Below, in pieces: positions 35,601 through 44,719 of a stretch of 64,000 nucleotides of DNA. Source of the stretch: Silene conica (Eukaryota; Streptophyta; Magnoliopsida; Caryophyllales; Caryophyllaceae). Within the stretch, counting starts at the first letter, position 1, and each line of letters begins with the position of its first letter. The translations under genes and the position numbers were made by a program. The stretch is from positions 37,454,790 through 37,518,789 of the forward strand of contig CM055314.2 in the NCBI GenBank assembly GCA_029255685.2. Reading direction: 5' to 3'. A model generated the notes under the pieces. It was given only the letters and a program-made list of their open reading frames with translations. It was not told the DNA's origin and did no database searches.

Positions 35601-36690
35601 CTCCATTCCCGACACGCAGGTCCACCTCACCCTTGATTATGGGTTCTTGGTTTCGGAGGCCCTGCACATGATTACATAGATGAGAACCACAACCAGTATC
35701 AAGTACCCAAGTTCCGCAACTTGCATGGTTAATCTCAATCATGTGAATAAAAGAAGAAGAAGACATACCAACAGGAGTAACACGGCCTGCTTTTATGTCC
35801 TCGCGATACACGGGGCATGAGCGCCTCCAATGCCCAGTCTTGTGGCAATGGTGACATTCCATGCTAGTATCCTTGCTCTTTGTCTTGCCTTGTGAGTTGC
35901 TCGACTCACCAGGCCCACTCTTAGTAAATCCTGGTTTCTTGAACCTGGGCTTACCTACTGCTAGGTCGCCCTGAGCTTTAGCCTTCCCTTTACCTTTCCC
36001 CTTACTGGAGATCATGAGAACATCCTGCTTAAGACTCCCACTCAACTTAAGATCCTTCTCAGTCTGTACGAGAAGGGAGTGGAGCTCATGGGGAGTCTTC
36101 TTCATGTCGTTCATGTAGTAGTTGGCCCTAAAGAGGGCGAACCCATCATGAAGCGAATGAAGCATGCGATCAACGATGATGTTCTCACTGATCTTGCAGT
36201 TTAGGGACTCCAGTTTCTCGATATTCTCAATCATGTTGAGAATATGTGGGCTAACAGCTTGGCCCTTCTGGAGTTTCGCCTCAAAGAAGCGACAGGTATG
36301 CTCATAAGAAACGATTCTCGGAGCTTTGGAGAATTCGTTAGTGAGCGTGGTGAAAATCTTGTTTGCACCATGGGTTATGAAGCGTCTTTGCAAATTGGAT
36401 TCCATTGCATAGATGAGTACGTTCTTTATCGCACCCGCTTCCATAACGAAATCGCTATGAGCGCGAATTTCGTTGGCTCTAGCTCCAGTTCCTGGGTGTG
36501 GCGGAATGGGCTCAGTTAAGAACTTGAGCTTTCCGTCAGCAATGGCAGCATTCCGTAGTGCTGCCTCCCAGTCAGAGAAGTTTGACCCATCATTCCTCAG
36601 TCTAGTTGACTGATTCATGGAGTCCATGAAGGCTTTTAGCCAGGATTCACGTGCTAGCTTGGCACTTGGCATTGGGTCTTCACCAGCCAT
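32659..36690 (-). CDS. gag-pol: Copia-3 gag-pol polyprotein (1343 codons)
   Basis: Single frame from ATG 36690. Gag occupies about residues 30-230; zinc knuckle CHHCHKTGHWRRSC near 278-291; protease WVLDTGCGSHLCN near 328-340; pre-integrase HCRMGH near 463; integrase with D in IHTDVCGP, D in LRSDRGGEYL and E in NGVSERRNRTLL (about 527, 588, 620); RT with MDVKTAFLNGYLEEELYM and the YVDD box LYVDDILLIGND (about 1015); RNase H with GYADASF, SSKQSVTADSTTESEYYAA and the ADPLTKALPRDKHEGH end. The order protease-integrase-RT-RNase H defines Ty1/copia; integrase and RT wording fits the Angela/BARE group. Length is normal and every catalytic residue I can check is present. No frameshift separates gag from pol, so gag excess would need another mechanism. 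Confidence 0.97.
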   Translation of the reverse strand: MAGEDPMPSAKLARESWLKAFMDSMNQSTRLRNDGSNFSDWEAALRNAAIADGKLKFLTEPIPPHPGTGARANEIRAHSDFVMEAGAIKNVLIYAMESNLQRRFITHGANKIFTTLTNEFSKAPRIVSYEHTCRFFEAKLQKGQAVSPHILNMIENIEKLESLNCKISENIIVDRMLHSLHDGFALFRANYYMNDMKKTPHELHSLLVQTEKDLKLSGSLKQDVLMISSKGKGKGKAKAQGDLAVGKPRFKKPGFTKSGPGESSNSQGKTKSKDTSMECHHCHKTGHWRRSCPVYREDIKAGRVTPVGMSSSSFIHMIEINHASCGTWVLDTGCGSHLCNHVQGLRNQEPIIKGEVDLRVGNGARVAAVSKGTYVIQLPSGFELFLYNCYYVPSLSKNIISVSALDKLGFSFVIENNSCIFSLHNMIYGKAVSMNGIYVLDQTTEILHVNNKRIKVGDKDQTYLWHCRMGHINEKRVKQLIQNGAISPFDFESYGTCESCLIGKMTRISFKGVGMRAADLLGLIHTDVCGPMSINARDGYRYFITFTDDLSRYGYVYLMKHKSESFDKFKEYQNRVQNQLGRKIKALRSDRGGEYLSHEFDQHLKDCGIVLQLTPPGTPQLNGVSERRNRTLLDMVRSMMSHTVVPDSLWGYALLSAALILNRSPSKAVDKTPFELWKGTVPNLSFIRVWGCEAYVKWRHEDKLGPRSVKTYFIGYPKGTFGHYFYSPTEQRVFVAASATFLEKEFLENKSSNRTFELSEVQEPTIEQPLEETVPSPEAAVDIPEEPRRSGRVSIPPDRYIGMVEEHDTDDVLLLEGNEPTTYKGAMTSSDSKLWLEAMQSEMDSMYENNVWDLVDLPAKVRPLQCKWLYKIKHAVEGQQDIHKARLVAKGFTQVPGLHYDEIFAPVVMLRSIRIILAIAAFHDYEIWQMDVKTAFLNGYLEEELYMVQPEGFIDPAHPKKVCKLKRSIYGLKQASRSWNHRFDQVIKENGFIRSVEEPCLYIKSSGSKIVFLVLYVDDILLIGNDIPLLSSVKAWLKNHFQMKDLGEAQRILGIRIYRDRSRRMLSLSQESYIEKILERFSMTNSKKGFLPMTPGLHLSKTQEAKSVEEKERMSRIPYASAIGSIMYAMICTRPDVAYALSMTSRFQAHPGEQHWMAVKNILKYLRRTKDWGLTFGGDSTLCATGYADASFQTDRDDSKSQSGFVFTLNGAAVSWKSSKQSVTADSTTESEYYAASEAAKEAIWMRQFLQGLSVVPSSNDPITVYCDNSGAIFQAKEHKSSSKARHVQRKAHLIRDYVEQKEIFIEKIATDDNIADPLTKALPRDKHEGHIHSMGIGCVPKL

Positions 36691-38540
36691 TTTAGTTTTA
36701 CAGCAGTTTTAATGAACGTGTTCTACACTGAAAAGAAGATAAAACAAAACCATATAAGCAACTTATTGTCGTGATTTAAGTCTATATTAAATTGAATTTA
36801 AACTCGTAGACTCATGCATTTATATAATTGATCTCCCTCAAGAATTATATAAACGATCCCAAGACTCAATTTCCGTATATTGATAAGCCCACAGTTTGGC
36901 TAATTCCAATCGTTGGAACTCTTGGTCGATAGATTTCCGTATATCCTATCTATTAGTCCATCTCAGTCACTGGAATATTATCGAGTGACCATGATGTTGA
37001 GATAAAATAAATCATCTGTTCCCACTTACCCAACGTAGAAGGGGTCATATTATGCCTACCGACGAAGAAGGGATTCATGGGAGGCTGATTTATAAAGACT
37101 AGTCTCAATTTTTGGTTATACGAGGAAGACCCCATCAACTTTTATTTATTCATATTAAGTGAACTAATATCTAGCAAATGCGTGAATGAATTAAATAAAG
37201 TGATGGCTTTATAATGACATGTGACATCTGTATTGTCACAGAAAACTAACGCGAGACCTCTACATGAGTCAGTTTTCAGGCATGATATAGGTGGTTTGGT
37301 TTTTAGGCGGAATATGATGCAAGCTATTATCGAAGAAAGCATAAAGATAAATGCAATAAACGTAAATAAAAGTCCTAGTGTGGCCTATCCTACCAAAATA
37401 AACATAAAACAACTTGGAATCCACTGTTGGACCCTAGAAGCTTGTCTTGATGTTCCATCTTGGTCCTTGCAGCGGGAGTGAGCATCCGGTCTCCGTCTTG
37501 TCTTTGGTCTTCACAAAATTACTAATTTAAATTACAAAAGTAATCCTAGATACATTCTAATATAAATACAAAAGTAATTACATGGCAAAAACCCAAAATG
37601 GAGATTCAAGATCTCAAAATTACAAGCAAGATCGTGTCCCATCATTACGGTAACACAATCTTCTAAGGCCACACTAAGTTACAACCGTTTGCAAAAATTA
37701 AATACGTTATTGAAAGCATTCAAGGCATTCACAAGACGATAAATAAAATGCATCAACTAAAAACAATTTATACATGACATAATACTGTTATTATGATTAA
37801 TAAATTTATACCAAACCACCTTTTAAGATTAAAATTAAGTGACTATACCGTTTTAATCACCAATTTCAATTAACATATAATCCATTATTTTAAACTGTTT
37901 TAAAACAATATGTATCAAACGAGGGTGAACCGTTTCACTAAATAATAACTATTTCCGTATATAGTATATTATTTTAAGCCATGTGAAAATAAAAACATGA
38001 TATTTTCGAAATAAAAAAAAAACGAGTCTGTTACGGGGGGGTGGTCGACCGACCAGTACTTGTGGTCGACCGACCATCAGCCAAAAAACGAAAAATCCTG
38101 CAACAGAAGTATCGGTCGACCGACCTATTAATTAGGTCGACCGACCAATACACAGTAAAAACGAATTTCAGAAAACGCAAAACGCTGCACTTTTGAAATT
38201 AAAACAAGTTTTTACCTTTAAATTTTGATTAAAACAAGTAAATCAAAATTAACATTAACAAGGGTTCACATATTGTCAAGAATATCGATTAATTAACAAT
38301 ATGTAAACAGGAATCGAAAAACAAGATCGAAAACTCACAAAGGAAAACTGTTTTTAAAAAAAAAAAACAGAAAAATCACAGGAGGTGGTCGACCGACCGT
38401 AAAAGGAGGTCGATCGACCGACACCGCCAGGAGGTGGTCGACCGACCGTGACAGGAGGTCGGTCGACCGACACCGCGACAGAAAACGGTTTTTCAGGTTT
38501 TCAAACTTACGAAAATCACAAAAGTAAAATTTTCATGGCC
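36691..38540 (-). other. Copia-3 5' leader, 1.85 kb
   Basis: Noncoding, AT-rich. It carries four 33-bp bipartite motifs close to the primer site (38043-38075, 38114-38146, 38387-38419, 38436-38468), the same motif as in the Athila elements. An A-run at 38357-38368 lies between the pairs. Short frames at 36953-37481 look random. Confidence 0.8.
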
Positions 38541-38541
38541 T

Positions 38542-38554
38542 GGCTCTGATACCA
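38542..38554 (-). other. Copia-3 primer binding site, initiator tRNA-Met type
   Basis: Minus strand TGGTATCAGAGCC, two bases (AG) after the 5' LTR end. Confidence 0.93.
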
Positions 38555-38556
38555 CT

Positions 38557-39547
38557 TGTGGGGAATAAAGCATGTATTCGCCCTAAACTTGCAGGATTAT
38601 AATGAAAATTACAGTTGAGATTATAGTCATAAGATAAATAAAACATGAAAAGAAGTCAACCTTTGGTCCTTTGTGCTTATGGCCTAAGAACAGGAATTAA
38701 AACAAATTCCCTCCTATAACTTGCACCCAAGACTTTGATTGAGACGATGCCGCGTGTGCTAGAAAATACTCTCCAATTGCCTTGCAATATGGGGAGAGCT
38801 TTTGTGAGGTTTTAGATGTGAGATCTGAGTTTTGGGAAAAGAATGTTCTCAAAACCCTAATTCTTCAGATTGTAATTCTGCCAGTCCCTGACATAAGGAG
38901 AAAAACTCTCCTTATGTAGTAACATACGGTCGGCCGAATTGGGTAGGGTAGGAGTGGGCTTTGTCCACTCTTACCTTATTCCTTTGCGTGATTCGACCCG
39001 TTTTGCTAAATATTATTTGCGGGATTTAATTATAAATCGTAACATGTTATCAGATATTAACATAGTCGATATATTAATAACGGTCTGATAAAATACGATA
39101 TTGTATAATTACCTAAATTAATATAACTGTTTATATTAATTCGCGAATATAATATTTAATTAAATATAACTGTTTATATTTAATTTACGAATTAATCATG
39201 TAATCCGTATTAGCTAAAATTATTTAATCCGTATTAAATAATAATCTCAACATCTTATTGACTAATTTATTAGTCAATTACCTCTGACTAACTGTTTAGT
39301 CATATCCGGCATAAATGTGACTGTATTTTCATACCTTCACATCTCTCAAACGTGTCCTATAGGTGTGACGTATAGGGACCAGTTGATCACCGCCATCCGT
39401 ATGACAATAACGTCAAACTTATCTAGCAAGCCAACCGTTATTGATAAACGTGGATCAACTGGTAATAATACTGAAGTATGCCCTTGTGATCCTTAAAGAG
39501 ATTTAATAAGTCATTGTACTTAATTGTCAAGGACACCAGCCCCAACA
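38557..39547 (-). repeat. Copia-3 5' LTR (991 bp)
   Basis: Same length as and apparently identical to 30805-31795, including the 11-bp hairpin at 38891-38917. It should contain the promoter; a TATA box could not be assigned with confidence. Confidence 0.95.
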
Positions 39548-39944
39548 GTACCTACATACATGAAAACATGTACGCCACAATCAGTGGGGAGTGACTAGAG
39601 TTCTCCTAGCCACCTTTTGTAACGACACGTAACACAGAAATACAAACAGAATACTCCAACATATATATAAACATGTGAAGCATAAAAATATCTCATCAAC
39701 TGATCTCATACTATCATGCAAACTCTAATGCACGGATCTCAACCAACTTCATAAACCGTTAGGAAGGAGAGCCGGTTTCCCTACTGGTTACCTAGTCGGG
39801 GGTCTTTCAATCCAACTATTTATGAAACCGATCATAGAGTCATCCAATGCCTTGGATGAACAACCACAAAATCAAGTATCAATATCAACATCTATATCTG
39901 ACTCTATACCAACTCTAGGCAAGCAGATAAAACTCAGCAAGTAT

Positions 39945-40500
39945 AAGGTTCAGCGGTCAACTTAAGACATAACCTACATACTAATCAATCCGCAAGTGTA
40001 AAGGTTCAGCGGTCAACTTAAGACATAACCTAAACACCAAAACATTCAGCAAGCAAGGACTCAGAGGCCAACTTAAGGCATGGACCTGCCAATCAGCAAG
40101 ACACTGGACTCAGAGGCCAACTTAAGGCATAGACTAGCACCCAAAAGTAAAGGACTCAGAGGCCAGCTTAAGGCATGTCCCTTCACTACATCACAAGATA
40201 CTAAACTCAGAGGCCAGCTTAAGGCATGTTCAAGCATCAAACATCTGCACTCCGGGCAAGGTGTCAGTTCCTTAGCTACCCCGTTGTGCAGCTGCTCTAC
40301 TCGTCAGACTCAGAGGCCAACTTAAGGCATGTTCCAAGGCGATCACAATCAAACATGTCTGGACTCAGAGGCCAGCTTAAGGCATGTCCCAGACACGACA
40401 AACATACACATATGGAGCTCAGAGGCCAGCTTAAGGCATATCCCCATATATGACAAACAACTCACGTATTAAGTTCACCTTAAGGCATAACTTAATACGC
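39945..40500 (-). repeat. Hairpin array, core CAGAGGCC (Tekay-4 3' LTR)
   Basis: About eleven units with core TCAGAGGCCAGCTTAAGGCA and complementary variable arms, e.g. GTCTGGAC with GTCCCAGAC near 40357-40396. The inner stem is GCC/GGC instead of the GCG/CGC of Tekay-1. The last unit has lost part of its core. Confidence 0.8.
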
Positions 40501-40791
40501 ATCAATACAACATCGTCAAAGTCTATGAACTAAACTATAGTTCTACTTTCTTAACTTCTAATCAACACTCAATTGACCCCGGGAACTAAGTTGAGGGGGA
40601 GCCGGTTTCCCTTTAGGTTACCCGACCGGGGGGTCTCTATCCTCTCTCCATTCCCGAACCCAATATAGTGTCGCCCATCCTCCGGGGACCTCAAATACAT
40701 ATCAAAGATACAAAGAACGAGTTTCAATAAAAACTGATCAACCGTCTAAAAGTTATGAACGATTTACAAATGAAACAAGCTACAGGGGTCC

Positions 40792-41215
40792 CCAGCCGGT
40801 CGGCAGGCAGCCGGCCTACCGGCTGGTGACCCAACTCAGCCTTCCCTTTCCTTAAAACTAAAACAGCCCAAAAGGACTCCCAGCCGGTCGGCAGGCAGCC
40901 GGCCTACCGGCTGGGAACCCAATCCCAATATACGCATTAACTACAAATGGGGTCCCCAGCCGGTTGACAGGCGGCCGGTCTACCGGCTGGCACCCCATTC
41001 CCTACCCTTTAAAATTTTACGCAAGACACACAAAGAGGCTACCAGCCGGTCGACAGGCAGCCGACCTACTACCTGGCAGCTCAAAACCCAATTTCTCTAA
41101 AAACCCGCAAAAACAACTAAATGCATCCCCAGCCGGTCGACCGGCGGCCGGTCGGTCGACCGGCGGCCGGTCGGTCGACCGGCGGCCGGTCGGTCGACCG
41201 GCTCAGAGAGCCTGT
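40792..41215 (-). repeat. Hairpin array, core AGCCGG...CCGGCT (Tekay-4 3' LTR)
   Basis: Five units with arms such as GGGTCCCCAG/CTGGTGACCC, GGGGTCCCCAG/CTGGCACCCC and GAGGCTACCAG with its degenerate partner CTGGCAGCTC. The last unit is expanded by the 19-base repeat at 41131-41213. Confidence 0.8.
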
Positions 41216-42484
41216 TCGTAAAAACGCGATTTCCAGCCTATGTCAAAACTCCAAAAATTGATACCAAATCTTAAGAATCGCTACAAGTAAAGTTTACTCA
41301 ACATCACAAATCACTCAATAACACTAACTAACAGCAAACAAACCCATAACAATCCTCAATACGATTATATAATGTATCCGTCGCAAAACATGAAATTTCT
41401 GAAAATTGCTTATGAACATGTGAAACATCAACAAGGCATGAATTCATCACATAAGAAAATTCCTAAACATGTTACTAAGTCCATTAATCATCCAACTTAA
41501 ACAAAAATCAGAAACATTACAAGAACACAACAAAACTTGCTATTTTAACAAAAAGGCCGAGTTACTCGTAATCGTCACCTCAAAAGCAATCCGGCTCAAA
41601 GATCCTTCTCTAAGATGAAGCTATCCACTTCCGGTTCGTCCAAGCCCACACCTTGGTTTGATGAACGGATGATGAAGAAATAAGCAAAAGAAGATGATTA
41701 TTTATGGAGGTTTATGAAAATGGAGTTTACTGTTATTTGTTTTGAGGAAGGAGGAAATGTGTCGACATAAGGGTCTTGTGACACCCCGCGATATAACATA
41801 AAAATAAACAAGTAATTTGCAGCGGAAATACGATACTTTTAAAAACTTTTCGACATATTTATTAAAACTTTTTCGCGGAATATCAAAACAACATGCGGAA
41901 GACTAAAAACCAATGAGTAAGTATAAATTATACAAAATAACTTAAATAGACGAGGGATAAGGTATCCCACGATAACAACATGAATTAAATCTAAACTAAG
42001 CGTAAGGGTAATTGTCGAATTATCAACAATGCTCGCTAGCCACACGTCTTCCCCAAACAGCACCAACCTACATTCATGAAACATGAATGCCACAGTCAGT
42101 GGGGAGTAACTCAGGGTTCTCCCAGCCACTTTACGTCAGAAAACATGTAAACGGTAATACTAAACATCTTATACATATGAACATGTATATAATTTCATAA
42201 CCAATCATATATATTACCAAATATGAACAACATAATCAATGCGTGGGCGATAAGTCAAAAAAATGTGAAAATAGCATGAATCAACATGTATAACAGAATT
42301 AAAGCCAGCATATGAGATAGTATCAAAATCAAGGAAACATCCAAATGATTGACTCAGAGGCCAACAGCTAGGTGGCATGTCCAATCATTATAATCAGGTA
42401 AACATCCAAGTGATCGACTCAGAGGCCAACAACTAGGTGGCATGTCCAATCACGCATACAACAAACCAAGAATAGAATGAACGC

Positions 42485-42890
42485 CGTCAGGTAGCATAAC
42501 CGCTACAAATGACAGTCAGGGAGTATAACCGCTCCACTAACAGGCTAGGACGTATAACCGCGCCCTAGCTACCGGAGCGCATAACCACGTCATCCGGATA
42601 CTATGTATAGCGCATAACCGACAACTATATGCCTAAGACCTGGCCAGACCTCTAGATGTAATGCCTTACACCGAACGACACACGGGGACCGGAGCGTATA
42701 ACCACTGCCTCCGACCAATCCCGAACATTAGATAAATTCCCATTGCATGGGTGGCGTTAGTTCATTACAGTGATACACAAATCGTATCACCGCTATCTAT
42801 TCACATGTCAAGGCAACATAACCGTCGCCAACACGATTTTAGGATGACATAACCGTCACTTACATAAGCTTAGTATAACATAACCGTTAA
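42485..42890 (-). repeat. Hairpin series with constant loop ATAACC
   Basis: Around ten short hairpins whose loop is ATAACC and whose stems differ: GTAGC/GCTAC (42491-42506), GGAGT/GCTCC (42520-42535), CTAGGACG/CGCCCTAG (42545-42568), a CCGGA/TCCGG unit near 42573-42597, TGAC/GTCA near 42844-42858, TAAC/GTTA near 42866-42880. A copy is in the other LTR at about 48895-49300. Confidence 0.78.
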
Positions 42891-44154
42891 CCCACTCATT
42901 TAAACATACATGAGCCAATAAAAGATGAATAATACAACACTTATATCCGTTCCATGCCAAAAGAGAACACACGGGATTGAATAATGAAATAAAAGTTCTA
43001 AACGCATTTTGATATTACAGCTGTCCTCTGCCGTAAAATTCATAATTAATTCAAATAAAATCGAAATGATACAAGGCCAATTGGTTCTGTTTAATAAGAC
43101 TTTTATCTACAATATTTGTCAAATGAACATTTCCAAAAGACGAACTTAACAGGGGGTTATTGACTGATCTTTACAGTGTGTCAGAAACCGTCACACAAAA
43201 TGTATTGCTTCATAAAACGGTCTTCAAAGTTTAATTATTGAAAAGGACCAGAATCATTTGAAAGTTTAAAAATGGTTTTCAAAACAATCTTTGAGCTACT
43301 GTCCGTTCTGCGAGTATTTCAGCGCACTGTTCGTAAATAATTTATTGTGAACAAACGACATGCAAGAAAATTACGATATTTTAGAGGTAGATTCTAAACT
43401 TAAAATAAACAGGGGTCTCTTTTCAACATTTTCAAAGGTGGATACTCTAAGATGTCGAAATAAATTGTACAAGACAATGGACAGATTTGTCAAGGTGCTG
43501 AAACATCATGAATTAACCATTGTAAGCAAAACACTATGAACTTGAAAGACTATCAACCTAATCATCCTCAATGATCATAAACTCATTTAACAATACAATC
43601 CTTAATGAATCTCCACAATTAAAATCTCATCCAACACAAGCATGCATGATGAAATTCATCCAAACATATAATTTATGAACCTAATCATGCCACTATTTAA
43701 TCAAACACAATTCTAGTATACTAAACATCACAAGCATATAGTCATGCAAACAAAGACGATAAGTCGAGTAACCCATCACCGTTACCTTATAACACTTCAA
43801 TAAGCATGATTTTGAACTTAAAGCCACTCCGGTTTGGATAACCGAACTAGCTACACACAAATAAACTAGGTTAGCTTAGAGAACCGTGCCTTAAAGGCCA
43901 CTACCAGAGTATATTAAGGAAGAATTTTGATACTTTTATTACCTAGAAAGATGGAGGGCGAGGAGAGGAAGAGATAGGCGCGAAAATCGTCGAAAACCGA
44001 TGAGAAACGAAGATTATACGACCATTTTACGGTTTGTGCACAACAATGGTGTTCCTCTTATTCTTTTGTGTTTTGTGTGCATGGCTGAAAAAAAGAGAAA
44101 GGGAGAAGAATGAAGAAGCCCTTGGGCAGCAAGGAACATGCTTTGCATGTTCAA

Positions 44155-44350
44155 GCCAAGTGTCGGAAGCTATTGCCAAGTGTCGAAGTTCTTACGCCAA
44201 GTGTCGAAACTCTTACGCCAAGTGTCGAGACGGTTAAACCATGTGTCGAGAGTCTTAGGACATGTAGAAGAAGTGATTAAGGCAGGTGTCTAAGTTCTTA
44301 GGCTAAGTGTAAGAGGTGCTAAGCCCATGTGTCGAAGTTTTTAGGCTAAG
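44155..44350 (-). repeat. Minisatellite, unit about 20-24 bases (GCCAAGTGTCGAAGTTCTTA)
   Basis: Five clear and several degraded copies of GCCAAGTGTCG followed by about ten bases. Present also in the other LTR at 50519-50720. No function can be read from it. Confidence 0.8.
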
Positions 44351-44719
44351 TGTTAGAGGTAACAACGAGCGATAGTCTCGTCGGCGGATTATCTGTGATA
44401 GCCTTTCGTATTTTCGGCATAATTTCCTCCACAGAACTCCGATTGAGGTGTTTTTGGTGGCGTTGGAAATCTAAGAAAAATATCTAAAACTTTTATTTTA
44501 TAAGAAAAAGCTAGATATTCCTTTAAAATATTTTAAAATTAGCAACAAGAATAGAGTAGCTTTTCACAAGTTTAAGAAGTATAACTTTAAGACGGACATA
44601 TTAATATCATTTTCAAAAAGGATATATTTTAAATGGAATTTTATTTATTGTGGAACATTATTATTACTAAAATAAGATTTTAATAATATATAATGAATTA
44701 AAAATTACGGGGTGTTACA

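Larger units (their letters stand above)
30805..39547 (-). mobile_element. Copia-3: intact Ty1/copia element of Angela/BARE type
   Basis: Two 991-bp LTRs (30805-31795, 38557-39547) in which I find no difference, a perfect duplication GTACC (30800-30804, 39548-39552), primer site, polypurine tract and one uninterrupted gag-pol frame. By structure this is the youngest and most complete element in the window and may be capable of movement (inference). Confidence 0.96.
39553..41776 (-). repeat. Tekay-4 3' LTR, middle piece
   Basis: Continues the LTR after the duplicated GTACC. It holds the CAGAGGCC hairpin array (39945-40500) and the AGCCGG array (40792-41215). At 41131-41213 a 19-base unit (GCGGCCGGTCGGTCGACCG) is present three times, but once at the matching place 57841-57866. 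Ends in GGTCT (41772-41776), the duplicated target of the gene-less element. Confidence 0.9.
41777..44719 (-). repeat. Gene-less element 3' LTR (2943 bp)
   Basis: Contains two CAGAGGCC hairpins (42345-42445), a hairpin series with loop ATAACC (42485-42890) and a GCCAAGTGTCG minisatellite (44155-44350). The remainder is AT-rich without recognisable content. A 67-codon frame at 44034-44237 runs through the minisatellite and is unlikely to be a gene. Confidence 0.9.

Noticed and set aside
44034..44237. 67-codon frame with a hydrophobic start, repeated at 50400-50603
   Set aside because: Lies in both LTRs of the gene-less element and runs into the minisatellite; no other support for a gene.
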